This document shows, in pieces, positions 63,382 through 64,000 of a stretch of DNA of 64,000 bases (position 1 is the stretch's first letter; every line of letters starts with the position of its first letter). The translations under genes and the position numbers were made by a program. Where the stretch lies: assembly GCF_963576545.1 (NCBI RefSeq), contig NC_083651.1:18537748-18601747 (forward strand), in the 5' to 3' direction. The notes below the pieces were generated by a model. The model worked only from the letters and a program-made list of their open reading frames with translations. It was not told where the DNA came from and ran no database searches. Origin of the DNA: Limanda limanda. Its lineage: Eukaryota > Chordata > Actinopteri > Pleuronectiformes > Pleuronectidae.

Positions 63382-63461
63382 AGCCCTCACCGGGACGTCC
63401 CGGACCCGACAGCGGCACCTCCAAGGAGCCCTCACCGGGACGTCCCGGACCCGACAGCGGC
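63382..63461. repeat. 45-bp direct repeat in the right CpG island
   Basis: AGCCCTCACCGGGACGTCCC plus GGACCCGACAGCGGC (35 bp) occurs at 63382-63416 and again at 63427-63461, giving a period of 45 bp (15 codons). It keeps frames open on the + strand (SPHRDVPDPTAA twice), but no protein is recognised. Confidence 0.9.
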
Positions 63462-63485
63462 GGTGCACGGAGGTGCCGGTGCCGC

Positions 63486-63510
63486 AGCTAACGCTAGGCT
63501 AGCGTTAGCT
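63486..63510. repeat. 11-bp-arm palindrome of GCTAACGCTA type
   Basis: AGCTAACGCTA (63486-63496) and TAGCGTTAGCT (63500-63510) are exact reverse complements around GGC. GCTAGC/GTTAGC words are common near fish promoters. Confidence 0.9.
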
Positions 63511-63673
63511 CCCGACAAAAAGCTGTTTTGTATTCATACATGCTGCTTCCACCGGGGCAAAACACACACACAGAAGCCAGCGTTAGCTGCTGCTGCTAAC
63601 AACAACAAAGTCACATGCAGCTGGGGCAGCATAACCACAGCATCAACACAGTGAAGCAGCTCCGAGCTCCTAC

Positions 63674-63860
63674 CTGGAAAAAACACCAACAGCTCACTCT
63701 CCCGGCTCCGGGCTCTCGCCTCCCGGGCTCCAGGCTACGGGCTACGCGGTGGCTCTCGGTGGTCGAATTCGTTTCATGCTGCTAGATAGCTTATCCAAGT
63801 GTTTACAAGGCTCGCAAGAATGCAATCGCGGCGCAAACCGATGGACGGTCAATAAAGTGG
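63674..63860 (-). other. Candidate 5' exon of a leftward gene in a CpG-rich island
   Basis: Read on the minus strand, GC-rich sequence runs to TTTTTTCCAG at 63674, then GTAGGA, which fits a splice donor (CAG|GTAGGA). The same T-rich CCAG could instead be read as an acceptor, so the call is tentative. A very short minus-strand frame begins ATGAAACGAATTCG near 63777 and stops after eleven codons, so the exon would be mainly 5' UTR. The rest of this gene would lie to the left in the gene-poor region or not exist; no matching downstream exon was found. Confidence 0.3.
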
Positions 63861-63886
63861 GTGGTTCCTAAATCTGTTGTGGTTCC

Positions 63887-63970
63887 ATCCATTGGTGGGT
63901 CGAGTGTTGGTGGGGCTGACGTAAAACTGCCAATGACGTAAAGAATGCCCATAACCTCATTGGACGCTCG
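63887..63970. promoter_or_regulatory. CRE/CCAAT promoter-like motif cluster
   Basis: Two TGACGTAA CRE-like sites (63917-63924 and 63934-63941), a CCAAT on the + strand (63930-63934) and ATTGG (CCAAT on the - strand) at 63891-63895 and 63959-63963 occur within about 80 bp of CpG-rich DNA. NF-Y plus CREB/ATF spacing of this kind is typical of CpG-island promoters. The direction is uncertain. Confidence 0.45.
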
Positions 63971-64000
63971 CTAGCGCATACTTCCTGACATAGAGGAACC

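Noticed and set aside
63225..63654. + strand frames across the 45-bp repeat
   Set aside because: Kept open by the multiple-of-three repeat and CA tract; no protein is recognised and the context is promoter-like.

Overview
The window looks like teleost fish nuclear DNA, probably from a percomorph-type genome. The evidence is long (AC)n, (AG)n and poly-C/G tracts, several dispersed repeats that I recognise as teleost types (TTAA-ended foldback MITEs, an L1-type reverse-transcriptase fragment, a 5'-truncated poly-A retrocopy, a repeat containing a CCACGAAACTT-type core), and one intron-containing gene of the fish-expanded SAMD3-like family. Nothing bacterial, viral or plasmid-like is present. 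Recognition of repeat families is from memory, not from a search.

Layout. Positions 1-3450 hold the only gene I can support, on the + strand. It has a CpG-rich first exon with a 39-bp minisatellite, four coding exons with consensus splice sites, a 20-bp tandem repeat in the presumed 3' UTR and an AATAAA signal. The predicted 241-residue product matches the conserved C-terminal region of SAMD3-like fish proteins. The last coding exon carries an in-frame TAG under its best acceptor, but that TAG is itself an in-frame alternative AG, so the gene may be intact, alternatively spliced or decaying.

Positions 3.45-62.9 kb are a gene-poor stretch of about 59 kb with no exon that I can assign to a known protein. 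It mixes simple repeats, transposon remnants and about a dozen complex, low-repeat blocks of roughly 150-800 bp that look like candidate conserved non-coding elements (10.6-11.3, 12.3-12.8, 17.2-17.7, 20.2-20.5, 25.6-26.1, 30.7-30.9, 31.2-31.6, 45.3-45.8, 47.3-48.1, 53.2-53.6, 59.8-60.0, 60.5-61.3 and 62.1-62.5 kb). Conservation cannot be measured from one sequence, so these calls are tentative. Most open frames in this stretch are chance or microsatellite translations.

Positions 63.38-64.0 kb are a second CpG-rich island with a 45-bp duplicated unit, an 11-bp-arm palindrome and a cluster of CRE-like TGACGTAA and CCAAT motifs. It is probably the promoter and first exon of another gene, more likely transcribed leftwards (- strand) or bidirectionally.

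The observations most worth a second look are: the stop-codon/acceptor overlap in the SAMD3-like gene; an inverted pair of about 105-bp repeats 18 kb apart (34.65 and 52.59 kb), each bracketed by GT/CA microsatellites; a 42-nt candidate microexon at 6.27 kb; a perfect 15-bp-arm hairpin at 35.95 kb; and the candidate regulatory blocks.
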